From assembly GCA_903813345.2 (NCBI GenBank), contig CAIIXF020000007.1, positions 13,992,714-14,056,713 on the forward strand: a DNA stretch of 64,000 nucleotides, read 5' to 3'. Positions 33,026 to 43,271 of the stretch are shown one piece after another; the stretch's first letter is position 1; every line of letters starts with the position of its first letter. The position numbers and the translations under genes were made by a program. Origin of the DNA: Owenia fusiformis. Taxonomy: Eukaryota > Annelida > Polychaeta > Sabellida > Oweniidae. Below the pieces are notes generated by a model. The model had not been told where the DNA came from and ran no database searches. It was given only the letters and a program-made list of their open reading frames with translations.

Positions 33026-36000
33026 CTGAAAGTATTTCAACAACACTTACAAACTGATTCAAGTTGCCGACCTCGCTTTTATGTGAAACTAGAGGAACGC
33101 AGAATTATGTAATAAAGATTATTCAATTGTCACACTGGAGTAAAAATATTGTTTAAGCACATCGTGAGCATTTCCAAAATGTACAACATATTTTTGAATT
33201 TGTTCTGGAATCCAAGTCCAAAATATTTCAGCAATATTAAGCATTTGTCCAGAGAATGGCTCAACAGGATGTACATTGGGCTAAGGCAAATTGGAGCGTT
33301 CTAATCAAGTATGTTTCAATTAGCTAGATGTCAAATATATGTGATAGACGATAGATAAATTAGATACCGGTGTAAAAGAAATTATGGTCCCCTGGAGATT
33401 ATGGTCCCCTTTCCTTACGGCCCTTACTGACCCTGACTGTGTATAAATAATAAGGAGAATAATTGTAATTAGGTCACCATGTAAATCAATAGAGAGTAGG
33501 ACAAAAATTGATAGGACCACCTACCCTTTTACACCGGTACACCTTTTACATAACTTACTAGGTATGCCTTTTCCTTAATGGTCATCTCCCGTCTACGTTT
33601 ACAAGCCTGTAAATCCCAAGTTATGTCACATATTGTTTATTTGCTATTATCGTGAATATAAATATATCGGTGAATACTTGACTGTCCTGGGAAGGATAAA
33701 CATTCTTTATAATTTCTAATAATACACGATATATTAATATTTTATTATCAATTACGGTTTAGACTTCTATTTACTTACATATACGTACAGTCTGAGTCCA
33801 TATGCAAATGTAAAAATAAAGTAGGCAGAAGCAAATGTGATGACTGCCACCATGTCGATTTGATCAGCTGATGGGTGATTTTTGAGGACTGATATAAAAG
33901 CGTGCCACATGCACACCGTGGTTAGAACAAGCATAGACGCTATGATATATTTATCCTACAATGGAATTCAAATTCATGATCAGATAAAAGGTGGCGCGTA
34001 TGATTGTTTTGTGGTTGTAAAATTGAAATGCGGATCACAATGTTTCAATAAAGACGTTCTGATTTGATATGATCTTACAAAAACATTTTAATTAGAATTA
34101 TTGATATTTCTAACATGTATGATTTGGATAAGTATTTGATTTCAGACACGATTACCATAGTATCAACAATGGGTTCAGGAATGTGTTTTTAAGTATATAT
34201 GTTTCGAGAAATATACCATAGCTTCGCAGTTAAGAGATGATATCCCAAGTTCCTACCAGATATGTAAGATATGAGATCTTTGGTAAACATTGATTGACCA
34301 CAAACTTGAAAGCGATATTTGTGAGCACCAGCGTAAATGAGAGCTGCAGGCGGTTTTGTGGCAGCGTCCTATCCACAGAGAATGTTGCCAAACAAAGGCA
34401 GCATATGAGAAACTGCAAGATAAAAACAACAATAAAACAAAACAACAGGGGAAATGAATGACTGACATTGATTATTTATAATGCTCCTGGGAGCTTTTTC
34501 ATGAGTGCGTGCATCCCTGATAAAAACAGTAACAAAATAATGATACCATCTCAAGTTTTGTATTAAATAACATAAAATGCATCAAGATACCACGCGAGAT
34601 TAGATGTCCTCCTAATTGACTTAGCATGCGGATATATATCGCTATATGAATTCGAAGTTGTGATGAATTTTAGAGATGTCATAATGAGAAGACACTTTCG
34701 GCTGTAATTACCACATTAATAATTGAGATCACCTGGTGATTATTATCTAAATGATATAAATGTATGAAATATATCATCTATTCCAAATTATTTTTAACAT
34801 TGGCATTTTTCGTTTCATTTATTTTTTGTATCTTGGTTTAGCTGATTTATCAAATTACTTTTGCTAATTTCATTAAATATTTATTCAGTGATATCCCAAT
34901 TTCAATGACCCCTCAGACTGGCTTCAATTATTGCTCAATACGGAACTGCACTTACGGTAACAAGGAATATATTCCATAAGAAATAAACAGATCGTCTTGC
35001 CGCCCGACATTTGACGGCTAGTGCTGATCTTCGTAGATTGGGATCAGCGTGCTCGTGCGCAATTTCTATTGTTTCACATTCGATGTGTTTGTAAAGCATC
35101 CATTCCTGTTCATCTGCGAATGACTGTTTGTGGACCCGATGGACGTCGTCTGTGTCTTCAATGAGCTCAACCTCAGACAATGGTTTTTCAGATGCTACAG
35201 TTATGGTCAAGTCCTGTACAAAATCATTCATTTATGTATCTCATGTATATCAAATCTGGGGATAAATGTTGTATCACAGGATGGGGGTGGTGGATATGGA
35301 TATATTCATCCTTCCAGCTCGAGGCTGGAGACGAGTGGATGTAAAAATAACCTCATTTCAAGGGCAACAGAGTGAAAGCTTGTGTTCAGTGAGGTATATT
35401 TAATGCAATATTCAGGATGTTTTTAATATTCATTTTGTACCTGAACGTCAAATGGAAAGTCATTTAACTCTAAGTTCTCGATAAATAATCCCTTCGCTCT
35501 TCTCTTTTCATGCACCATTGCCTCTCCTTTTGTATTATGCACTACCATATGGAACACAGTCTCCCTCGGTTCACCAAGTGTATTCTCGATAAATAACTTA
35601 GGATTCCAATAATCGTCGAGGTTTGGAATGTTCGCCTCCTGTGGAAAGTAATGAAAAAGTTTGTTAAAATAATTATCGTGTAACACGAAACAATTATTGT
35701 GTATCTAGCAATTATTAACTTTTTATCCAATCGGCTATTACAGACACTATTTTACGTTTCTATGAAAAACAAGAAAAATGCACTTACATCAATCTTCCCC
35801 TTGTCTAGTGCTGGCTCCCTCCATTTTGCCTTTATTAGGACATCGGCTGAGAATTGTTCACGAAGTGTGTCAATTTCCCCAATTTTCATGAAAACTACGC
35901 AAATTTGAACCTTTGTCTGCAAAACAATAAACTTGTTTCATGACTAGTGGTATACTAAATCGTCCAGAATTTAATCACTGACGTCGGTTGCAGCTCAGAC

Positions 36001-39000
36001 GAGTACATGCCACTATCAACATTTTTATGGGAATGGATCAATCATAATATACCTTGAACCTCGTTAAAGTACAATTCAGAAGCGTAAATCACCCATGAAA
36101 AGCAGCCTCGTTACCTGAATCCCTATTGCTTTTTTAAGAAAGGTAAACACATTTTCCATATTCTTCGTCTCGAATTGACTGTCGCAGTTGATAACGGCGA
36201 CGCTGTTTCGCTTATACGCGTCGTAGCCTCCTTTTATTGAGCAGTGTATGATTGTCACTTAACTGCGTGATATCGGATGGCATTATTGATCGGATCTGTA
36301 TAGACATTGTCTTGTATGATTTCATGAATATTTCAAAAGTGACTTCACTCTGTCAAAGTCCTCTATAGATCTCTAAATCTCCTTCAAATTTGGAGTCAAA
36401 CAATGTCAGAAAGTTTAATAACCCCCCTATCACACCAAACTAGTTCTTACCCGTTCTTGCCAGTCCTACGAAAACGTCGTAAAACGGGCTCAATCTGGCT
36501 GTGGTCGGGAAATATGTCTAAAATAATTAGCTACTTCGTTCATAAACAGTCTTCAATACGTCCATCTCATTCGCAGTTCGTTCAGGTCGCACCACGTCGG
36601 TGTGCAACGTTGTATAACGCGTCCCTTACCCCCCTATCACACCAAACTCGTTCTTACCCGTTCTTGCCAGTCCTACGAAAACGTCGTAAAACGGGCTCAA
36701 ACTGGCTGTGGTCGGGAAATATGTCTGAAATAATTAGCTTCTTCGTTCTTAAACAGTCTTCAATACGTCCATCTCGTTCGCAGTTCGTTCAGGTCGCACC
36801 ACGTCGGTGTGCAACGCCGTAGAACGCGTCCCTCAGTCTTGAAGGTCATCATGACCTGATAACAGAACGGTATGGTCGCAATCGAATTTTGAATCGATTC
36901 AAAATTCTAAAATCACATTCCCGTCTGAGAACGTTCATAAAGTTCGTAAATAGACCTTAGAAAGTTGCAGCTACGTTCATTCCGTTCGCACACAGTTTAG
37001 AACCAGTTTTGAAGAACGCAGTGGCAACTAGTTTGGTGTGATAGCTATATTTTTGCTAACTCGTTCATAAGCAGTGTTAAATACGTTCTTAATCAGTTTA
37101 AACCCGTTTGCAATGAGTTCTACCTCGTTCTCAACACGTCCTCAGACAGTTCCACTCGTTGTTAAAACGTCCCTAGTAGGATTGAAGTACGACGGTTCCG
37201 TTCGTAGTACGTCCAGCTCGTCGTTAGTACGTTGTCACTCGTTCTAATTGTAGAACGTGACGACCACGAAAACATTTTGAGCATTGTCTAAGTTCTAGAG
37301 GACCTACCCGTTCGAGTACGTTCGATGAAGTTTGTAAATAGATCCCAAACGGTTCTTAGTACGTCCAGTCCGTTCGTACACAGTTGAAGCCCGTTTTCGA
37401 GAACGTAGTGAGAACTAGTTTGGTGTGATAGTAGGGTTAGTCTAGAAGGTCATCATGACCTGATTACAGAACAGTATGGTCGCAATCGAATTTTGAATCG
37501 ATTCAAAATTCTAAAATCACCTTCCCGTCTAAGGACGTTCATGAAGTTCGTAAATAGACCTTAGAAAGTTGCAGCTACGTTCATTCCGTTCGCACACAGT
37601 TTAAAACCAGTTTTGAAGAACGCAGTGGCAACTTGTTTGGTGTGATAGCTATATTTTTGCTAACTCGTTCATAAGCAGTCTTAAATACGTTCTTAGTCAG
37701 TTTAAACCCGTTGGCAATCAGTTCCACCTCGTTCTCAATACGTCCTCGGACAGTTCAACTCGTTGTAAAAACGTCCCTAGTAGGATTGAAGTACGACGGT
37801 TCCGTTCGTAGTACGTCCAGCTCGTCGTTAGTACGTTGTCACTCGTTCTAATTGTAGAACGTGACAACCACTAGAACATTTTGAGCATGTTCTAAGTTCT
37901 AGGGGACCTACCCGTTCGAGTACGTTCGATGAAGTTTGCAAATAGACCCCAAACGGTTCTTAGTACGTCCAGTCCGTTCGTACACAGTTGAAGCCCGTTT
38001 TCGAGAACGCAGTGAGAACTAGTTTGGTGTGATAGTAGGGTAAATATTACGTTACTTTGACAATGGTCAGTGTCATACGGGACTAGTCAGACATAATTAT
38101 ATTAACTAATGAAGATGTACTTAGTTATATGTTTGCTATTGTAAATATGTAGACATTACTCAATTTAATTAGACTTACTTATCTAAGCTTAAAGGCAGAA
38201 TCTGATCTATAGGGGGTGACAAAATTACAAGCAACATCTATAATTGACCTACCAATCTATTCCTTACAATATCAAATACAATATCCCCCAAAAGATTCAC
38301 AATATGTTATAAATTGGTTATTAAGTTATTAAGGATTCAAAGTGCAAATATGAGTGAAAATGTTTAAATTCTCCCAAATAATAAGAGTGGTAACCATTCT
38401 TATAAAAGAATAATACATTATTGTAAAAATCTTTAGTTTTCCTGGAATCAAGTATGCACTTTTGTGATTTTTAGAAAATAGACATGACAAGGAATGACAT
38501 GAGCCAAAAATATTCTAAAATTGAAACAATTTTTTGTTTAGCCTGCTTGCTATATCTGATTCTCTCTTTAAGTATAGAGTCCATGCTGACTTCATTGAAC
38601 GAACTGAGGAATCAGTCATACAAAAGATGTATGCACAAGTGCCAAATGGAAATGATCAAAAATTGTTACAGAGCACAGCAAGAAATTTTTTTTAAGAGTC
38701 AGGGGCGGATCCAGGAATCAACAAGGGGGGGGGGGCAAATTTTCGGTCATAGAAAAAATGTTGGGCCCATAAAACCGAAAAGTGAAATTTTGAAAATTTG
38801 AGGCCCATTTTCTTCAAAAATTTGGCCTGAAATTAAAAAATAAGGCCTTAGAAGGCCCACATTTTTTTTTCTCTGAGGCCCCCCCCCCATGATCCGCCAC
38901 TGGAGTACACCAGTCATAAGAAAAACAAATCCCAACTATCCCAAATTATAATCTAACCGGAAAAGAATCAAATGTCTAATACCCTCTCCCCACCATTCAA

Positions 39001-39666
39001 GTACCATTATCACTATCCGAGACCATAACATCAATGAACATTTCATTTCGTTCTTCGAGTTAGATTGAAAGTCAAATTAGATAAGAATTTAAAAAATGAG
39101 TGGCACATATTGCGCAAAATTAAAGTAAAAAATTCACGATTGCCTCTTGGATATTTTTTGCAGTAAATCAAAGTTTGCGACAAAATCTTTTATGAGGTAT
39201 TCATCAAACAATTTCCTTAGAATAATGACTACTTGGCTAAATGCTAAACACATGCTTGTATACTTATTTACTTACTGCAAGAGCTTTACGATGACCGCCA
39301 TTCATAATAAAATCACTAGTCTTTTTAAAAAGACGAAGGGAGACACCGGACTGACGTTTCTGGCCCTTTTCTCTGTTTCCATCATCTTCTGAAGGAAAAT
39401 CTAACGGAAAATCTACAAAAATATTTACAAATATTGACTAAAATACATATTGACGGAAATTGTAACGAGATATGCTGATCACACCGAAAATAAACCTACA
39501 CATTATCCAATCAATGAAGTATTTGTAACACTAATTAACAGACACTGTGATAAAACATTTATATTTTCATTTTAAACTGCCCTAGTTCAGCCACACCATT
39601 ACATTTTGGAGTAATTCACAAACAAAGGTGCAAAAAGCGCATACCTATTGAGTTAAGTACTGGCAT
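32894..39666 (-). CDS. Pentameric ligand-gated ion channel without a Cys-loop, copy B (apparently complete)
   Basis: Nine exons: 39645-39666, 39276-39388, 35788-35916, 35441-35638, 34956-35213, 34257-34412, 33779-33955, 33559-33606 and 32894-33025. The first intron is phase 1 and the rest are phase 0. Protein of about 410 residues. Landmarks are VQICVVFMKIGEIDT, FPFDVQ flanked by Glu and Leu instead of cysteines, M1 FLICCLCLATFSV, M2 LSFTLVLTNIAFKFVV then LPKISYLTYL, M3 DKYIIASMLVLTTVCMWHAF, a short linker, M4, and a basic tail ending in TGA. Six internal exons have exactly the same lengths as in copy A. The proposed start MPVLNSI-EDDGN lacks a signal peptide, so the start is less certain than the rest. 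This is a tandem duplicate, and the two subunits could co-assemble. Confidence 0.9.
33559..33606 (-). CDS. Channel B: 16-codon basic exon
   Basis: ACKRRREMTIKEKAYL between tttacag and cta|gtaagt. Same length and charge pattern as exon 24382-24429. Confidence 0.85.
33779..33955 (-). CDS. Channel B: M3-M4 exon
   Basis: 177 nt, phase 0: DKYIIASMLVLTTVCMWHAF, linker SVLKNHPSADQID, then M4 FASAYFIFTFAYGLRLYVY. Confidence 0.9.
34257..34412 (-). CDS. Channel B: M1-M2 exon
   Basis: 156 nt, phase 0: FLICCLCLATFSVDRTLPQN then RLQLSFTLVLTNIAFKFVV and LPKISYLTYL. The M2 helix is almost identical to that of copy A, which suggests similar pore properties. Confidence 0.9.
34956..35213 (-). CDS. Channel B: exon from the loop to the start of M1
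   Basis: 258 nt, phase 0: DLTITVASEKPLSEVELIED through AVKCRAARRSVYFLWNIFLV. Same length as its copy A partner. Confidence 0.9.
35441..35638 (-). CDS. Channel B: exon ending at the FPFD motif
   Basis: 198 nt, phase 0: NLDDYWNPKLFIENTLGEPR through GLFIENLELNDFPFDVQ. No cysteine flanks the motif. Confidence 0.9.
35788..35916 (-). CDS. Channel B: beta1-beta2 exon
   Basis: 129 nt, phase 0: TKVQICVVFMKIGEIDTLRE then QFSADVLIKAKWREPA. Same length as its copy A partner. Confidence 0.9.
36422..38040. mobile_element. Unclassified element with short TIRs, tandemly duplicated at both ends
   Basis: The left end is CCTATCACACCAAACTAGTT, and the right end is its complement plus GAGGG-type bases. The structure is a-a'-b-b'. 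Unit a (about 206 bp) occurs at 36424-36628 and 36630-36833, each beginning with the left end. Unit b (about 604 bp) occurs at 36834-37437 and 37438-38040, each finishing with the inverted end. The interior is made of degenerate 20-21 bp units rich in CGTTC and TACGTCC (for example CGTTCGTAGTACGTCCAGCT). It has no coding capacity beyond the open frame at 36403-36822 created by unit a. It lies in intron 2 of channel B. Confidence 0.8.
38188..38590 (-). repeat. Interspersed repeat R2, copy 2
   Basis: Reverse-complement match to 21811-22660 without the MITE. Shared blocks include TGACATGAGCCAAAAATATT and ACAAAATTACAAGCAACAT. Confidence 0.8.
38700..38902. mobile_element. Short element with GGATCC-type inverted ends and G/C runs
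   Basis: The left end CAGGGGCGGATCCAGG and the right end ATGATCCGCCACTG are inverted, with a G10 and a C11 run just inside. GAGT flanks both sides, which may be part of a target duplication. The interior is AAGGCC/GGGCCC-rich and related to 8640-8890. Confidence 0.75.
39276..39388 (-). CDS. Channel B: N-terminal exon
   Basis: Acceptor ttttccttcag and donor gca|gtaagt are both strong. The exon encodes DDGNREKGQKRQSGVSLRLF then KKTSDFIMNGGHRKALA. It aligns with the first identified exon of copy A in phase and in the KK...GG motif. Confidence 0.65.
39645..39666 (-). CDS. Channel B: proposed start exon
   Basis: ATGCCAGTACTTAACTCAAT then AG|gtatgc gives seven codons plus one base. This completes the split codon at the start of exon 39276-39388. 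The phase fit is the only support, since the peptide MPVLNSI is too short to judge. Confidence 0.4.
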
Positions 39667-39861
39667 GTTGTGGTTGATGTTCGACTTCTACCGCAGCATC
39701 TAAAATTAAAAGTAAACCTTCTATGAAAAACTGTAAGAATCAAATAAATATTCCGTATCACTTCATAATGTAATGTACTGAGAATCACCTTATTTAAATA
39801 AAACCAGTTTTATTTAAAGCAGTCAACATATCTCCAACTCTAGATTTAAAATAGCCTACTC

Positions 39862-39888
39862 AACTAGTTTGGTGTGACAGGGGGCTAT
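39862..39888. repeat. Solo terminus of the 36.4 kb element family
   Basis: AACTAGTTTGGTGTGACAGG differs from the terminal repeat of 36422-38040 at one position. No partner end or interior was found nearby. Confidence 0.6.
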
Positions 39889-40084
39889 GAACATACTTAT
39901 ACTTCACCTTGAATACCATCAACATAGCCAAATGTGTCTCTTATTTAATGATTTCAATAAGTTTACTAAAGTAGCATTTAAACCTCAACTAGACAGCAGC
40001 AACGCCAAAGCGTAGCAAATCCCATGGAACAGCCATGGCTGGCATTTTTACAAACAAAATAAATTGCAAAAGTGGCGGCTATTT

Positions 40085-40375
40085 TTCAAAATGGCAACCT
40101 TCTGCCAAAAGTATCATTAGACAGTGTGCCATGCTTATAGTATTCACATACCAAATATGAACAAAATCGCTCCACTACTTTTCGAGTTATAGTAAAATAC
40201 GTTAAAATGGCAGCCATTTTGATAAATGGCCGTCCTCTACCAAAAGTGTCAAGAGACATTGTGCCATGCTTATAGTATTCACATACCAAATATGAACAAA
40301 ATCGCTCCACTACTTTTCGAGCTACAGCAAAAATTGTAAAATAGCGAGTAAAGGCCGCCATTTTCAAGATGGCTG
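40085..40375. repeat. Two-copy tandem repeat of about 129 bp
   Basis: GTGCCATGCTTATAGTATTC followed by ACATACCAAATATGAACAAAATCGCTCCAC occurs twice, 129 bp apart. A related, more diverged block (AAATATGAACAAAATCGG with AAAATGGC) lies at about 41410-41520. Confidence 0.8.
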
Positions 40376-40399
40376 CCATGTGCTTCTTTAATATCTACA

Positions 40400-42620
40400 T
40401 TTCTACCTTTATTATTGTCCTATATATTTTTTTACGTTTAAAATATTGCTATTTACACGTCGCACGAAACTGGGGACAATTAGCGTAACATTATGGCGTC
40501 AAAAAAACAAAACAAAACAATGAGCAGTATAGGGCGCAAACAGCCTTACAACGTCAAAAACGACAAGCGTGACATTTTTTACAAGTTTAGTCAACCTAAA
40601 AATAAAATACTTTATCCTTATCTAATCATTACAAAATTTACAGGGTAGCTAGATCTCGAGGACAATATTTCTAAAATGTTTTTGAATTTTGAAAAACGGT
40701 CAAGAAATCCACCTGGGGCGTTAGTAAAAATTGATATGTATGGAATTTGTGGTAAAAAATCGATGCGTCACATTTTTTCAAGTCTCGAAAACCAGCTCTT
40801 ATTTTGATATTATTTGCAAAATAAACAAACCGGTTATTGTTTTGTAAATTTCGCCATGACAATATTGTGCAGTTCAATTTTCTTTCAAATCAGACCTAAA
40901 TTAGAAGGTTAAATGAAGGTAAACTTATTGCTCGTCCCATTCGCCTTCAAAACCTTACACAATTTTGAAAATTTTAAAAGCGTTCGTATAAGATAATTTG
41001 AAATGTAGCCGTTAAGCAATTGTGACGTCATAAATGCAAATGTTCCATTCAATAAATTGTGAAATTTAAGTGGGATTTTGATCATTATTTCAAAAGTTAT
41101 CTCAATTTCAACGAGCCCTGTAAGCGTAAAGTGTTACGTCTTACAGCGTATTTGACGATGTCGGAGTGTATTTAACTTTAAAAATGTGTTGGATCCCATC
41201 AAAATTTTGAAGGAAAAATAATTTCATTGAAATGCGAATAAAAAATACTTCAAAATGATATGTAAAACACATAGTTGGCTTTTTAAATAAGGCACAGATT
41301 AACGTTCAAAGCTGAGATAAGCCCGCATTTCCCGAATTGTCCCCAGGTCCGTGCACGTCATAATTACAGTTTTACATATTGTACCTAAATTACTGTAAGA
41401 TCGGCACTAAAATGGCCGCAATTTTTAAAGAGCGGCCATTTTGAAAATCGGCTTTCGAGCAGAACTTCTACCCCCATAGAGTATAAGTGTACAAAATATG
41501 AACAAAATCGGCCGGCCAACGGTATTTGAATTATTGTCCGGACGAACGGACAGAGGCGTTCCCTATATCCCTCTGAACTTCGGTTGATGGGATAATGATC
41601 TTTTAGGCTATTCATGTAATTTTTGGTCATCAAATATCTTAGTAGAATAACTCTTCAAACCATCGCTGCACAACGTGTTTCAACTCACAGTGTATCTGCA
41701 TGCACAGGGTGGCCCACATTAAGTCCATATTTTTATGGTTTATAGACACCTCATCCCAAGACAACTCATCCCTAGGGCAACTCATCACAAGAGAATTCAT
41801 CCGAAGAAAATATACAATAAATCCCAAAATGGAACAATATAGGAATTAATTTTAATCATGATATTACATCAATATTTTATTCGGAAAAAAGTAAATGATG
41901 TGAGTGAATACAAACTTCTCGTCTCCAGATAATATTTGACAATTTTACAGTGGTTTTAGTTATGTTCCATAATTATATAAGAGCCAAATGGACGTGTCAA
42001 ACAGTCTAACAGAGACACGCCTATCACACCTGCATCGTTGTCTTTGCTTCAAATCCGTTAAATAGCGACATCGTACATCTAAAGTACTACGGTATATTTT
42101 GTCACTGTACCTTGTCGATGGTTTGGCGTGAGACACATTTTAATGGTTATACGCTATTTCAAAGCTATATTTCTGTTGGAATGAAAATATAGAGATAGTA
42201 CTCAGACCAACAATAGGACTGGTTCAACACCAAGAACTACGGGACGATACGCTAAATTCTGAATCGATAAAAAAGTCTAATGTTCGTTTTTGGCCATGAA
42301 GATGTCGCAGCTCAGCGGCTGTGACATAGGAATCATTGATGGCCGAAAGCGAGCGAATCGAGTATAACTAATTTGAAATCGGCATGTTGTTTACTTGACT
42401 AGATGAGAAAGAATTAGGTTGCTATCTATAATATAAATTTACTCTCTGGATTATCTGCTTTCCAATACTAAACTGAGTACTTAGCACACAGTCCACCTTT
42501 TTAAACAACTCAATTTACTAGCTATTTTTTACATTGACATCAACATCCATCAATTATTCTAGAAACAATTTGAAAACTCAAATGTTATCGGAATCGAATT
42601 AACTGAATTATTAGAAAAAT
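40400..42620. other. Intergenic region, no gene recognised
   Basis: The region has the diverged block noted at 41410-41520 and a possible isolated transposon end (ACAGGGTGGCCCACATTAAG at about 41704). No exon was recognised. Confidence 0.4.
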
Positions 42621-42622
42621 TA

Positions 42623-43195
42623 TACAGGGTGTCAGAAAATGGAAACCCTCTCGGTATATTACTCATATCTTTGTCATTTTTGGGATTTGTTCCCGGTCTG
42701 ATATTTTGCACATTTGTGCCTAATATATTTCATGACCATCAGACTGTCAGTTCAGATGCTACGATACTTTAAACAGCATGCCCAAGTGGCCAATACCGCG
42801 CTGAAGGCAAACCCGCACACGGCGCGTCGTCAAAATGTCCCTACCTGACTACTACCTGTTGGGATATACCAAAGATAGAGTATTCGAGAATGATCCCAGG
42901 AAATTTCAAACCTAAAACGTGTGTCATTCAGGCCATACCTGCTAAGGAATACAGTCAGGTCATTGGCAATTTTAGGCGATGTGTGGAGGTTTAGCTACAG
43001 CGCGATCACGGCCACACCTGGGATATGTTGTTTAAAAAGCTGTAACATTGTGACTACCAGTCTTACGGTTATGGGGTATGGTAGGCTGGTAGGTAATTGA
43101 ATGATGTACACATGTACCAAATATTAAGGAATATTTTCTTATAAAATAACAAAGATATGATGAAAATACAGGGTTTCCATTTTTACCATCTTATG
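42623..43195 (+). mobile_element. Mariner-type relic with decayed transposase tail
   Basis: The left end is TA-CAGGGTGTCAGAAAATGGA. The right end keeps the inner part of the inverted repeat (CAAAGATATGATGAAAATAC, GGTTTCCAT) but has lost the terminus. The interior translates in broken frames to pieces such as GYTKDRVFENDPRKFQT and VIGNFRRCVEV, typical of a DDE transposase C-terminus. Confidence 0.7.
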
Positions 43196-43271
43196 TGTAC
43201 ATTTCATAATTAATTTTATTCTCTTTTGACTGAGTAATAATTTTTAGTCAAATCACTAATGGGTTTCTAAC

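Noticed and set aside
36076-36258. Minus-strand frame ending ...NVFTFLKKAIGIQ with a usable donor just upstream of channel B exon 35788-35916
   Set aside because: Phase would allow a join, but exon 39276-39388 matches the N-terminal exon of copy A in phase and sequence, whereas this frame has no counterpart and no clear acceptor.
36403-36822. 139-codon plus-strand frame containing a repeated peptide
   Set aside because: It follows the two tandem copies of unit a of the 36.4 kb element. The repeat is at DNA level and no protein family is evident.
36834-38040. Regular 20-bp units considered as a CRISPR-like array
   Set aside because: The units are degenerate without constant repeats and unique spacers, the element has terminal inverted repeats, and the genome is animal.
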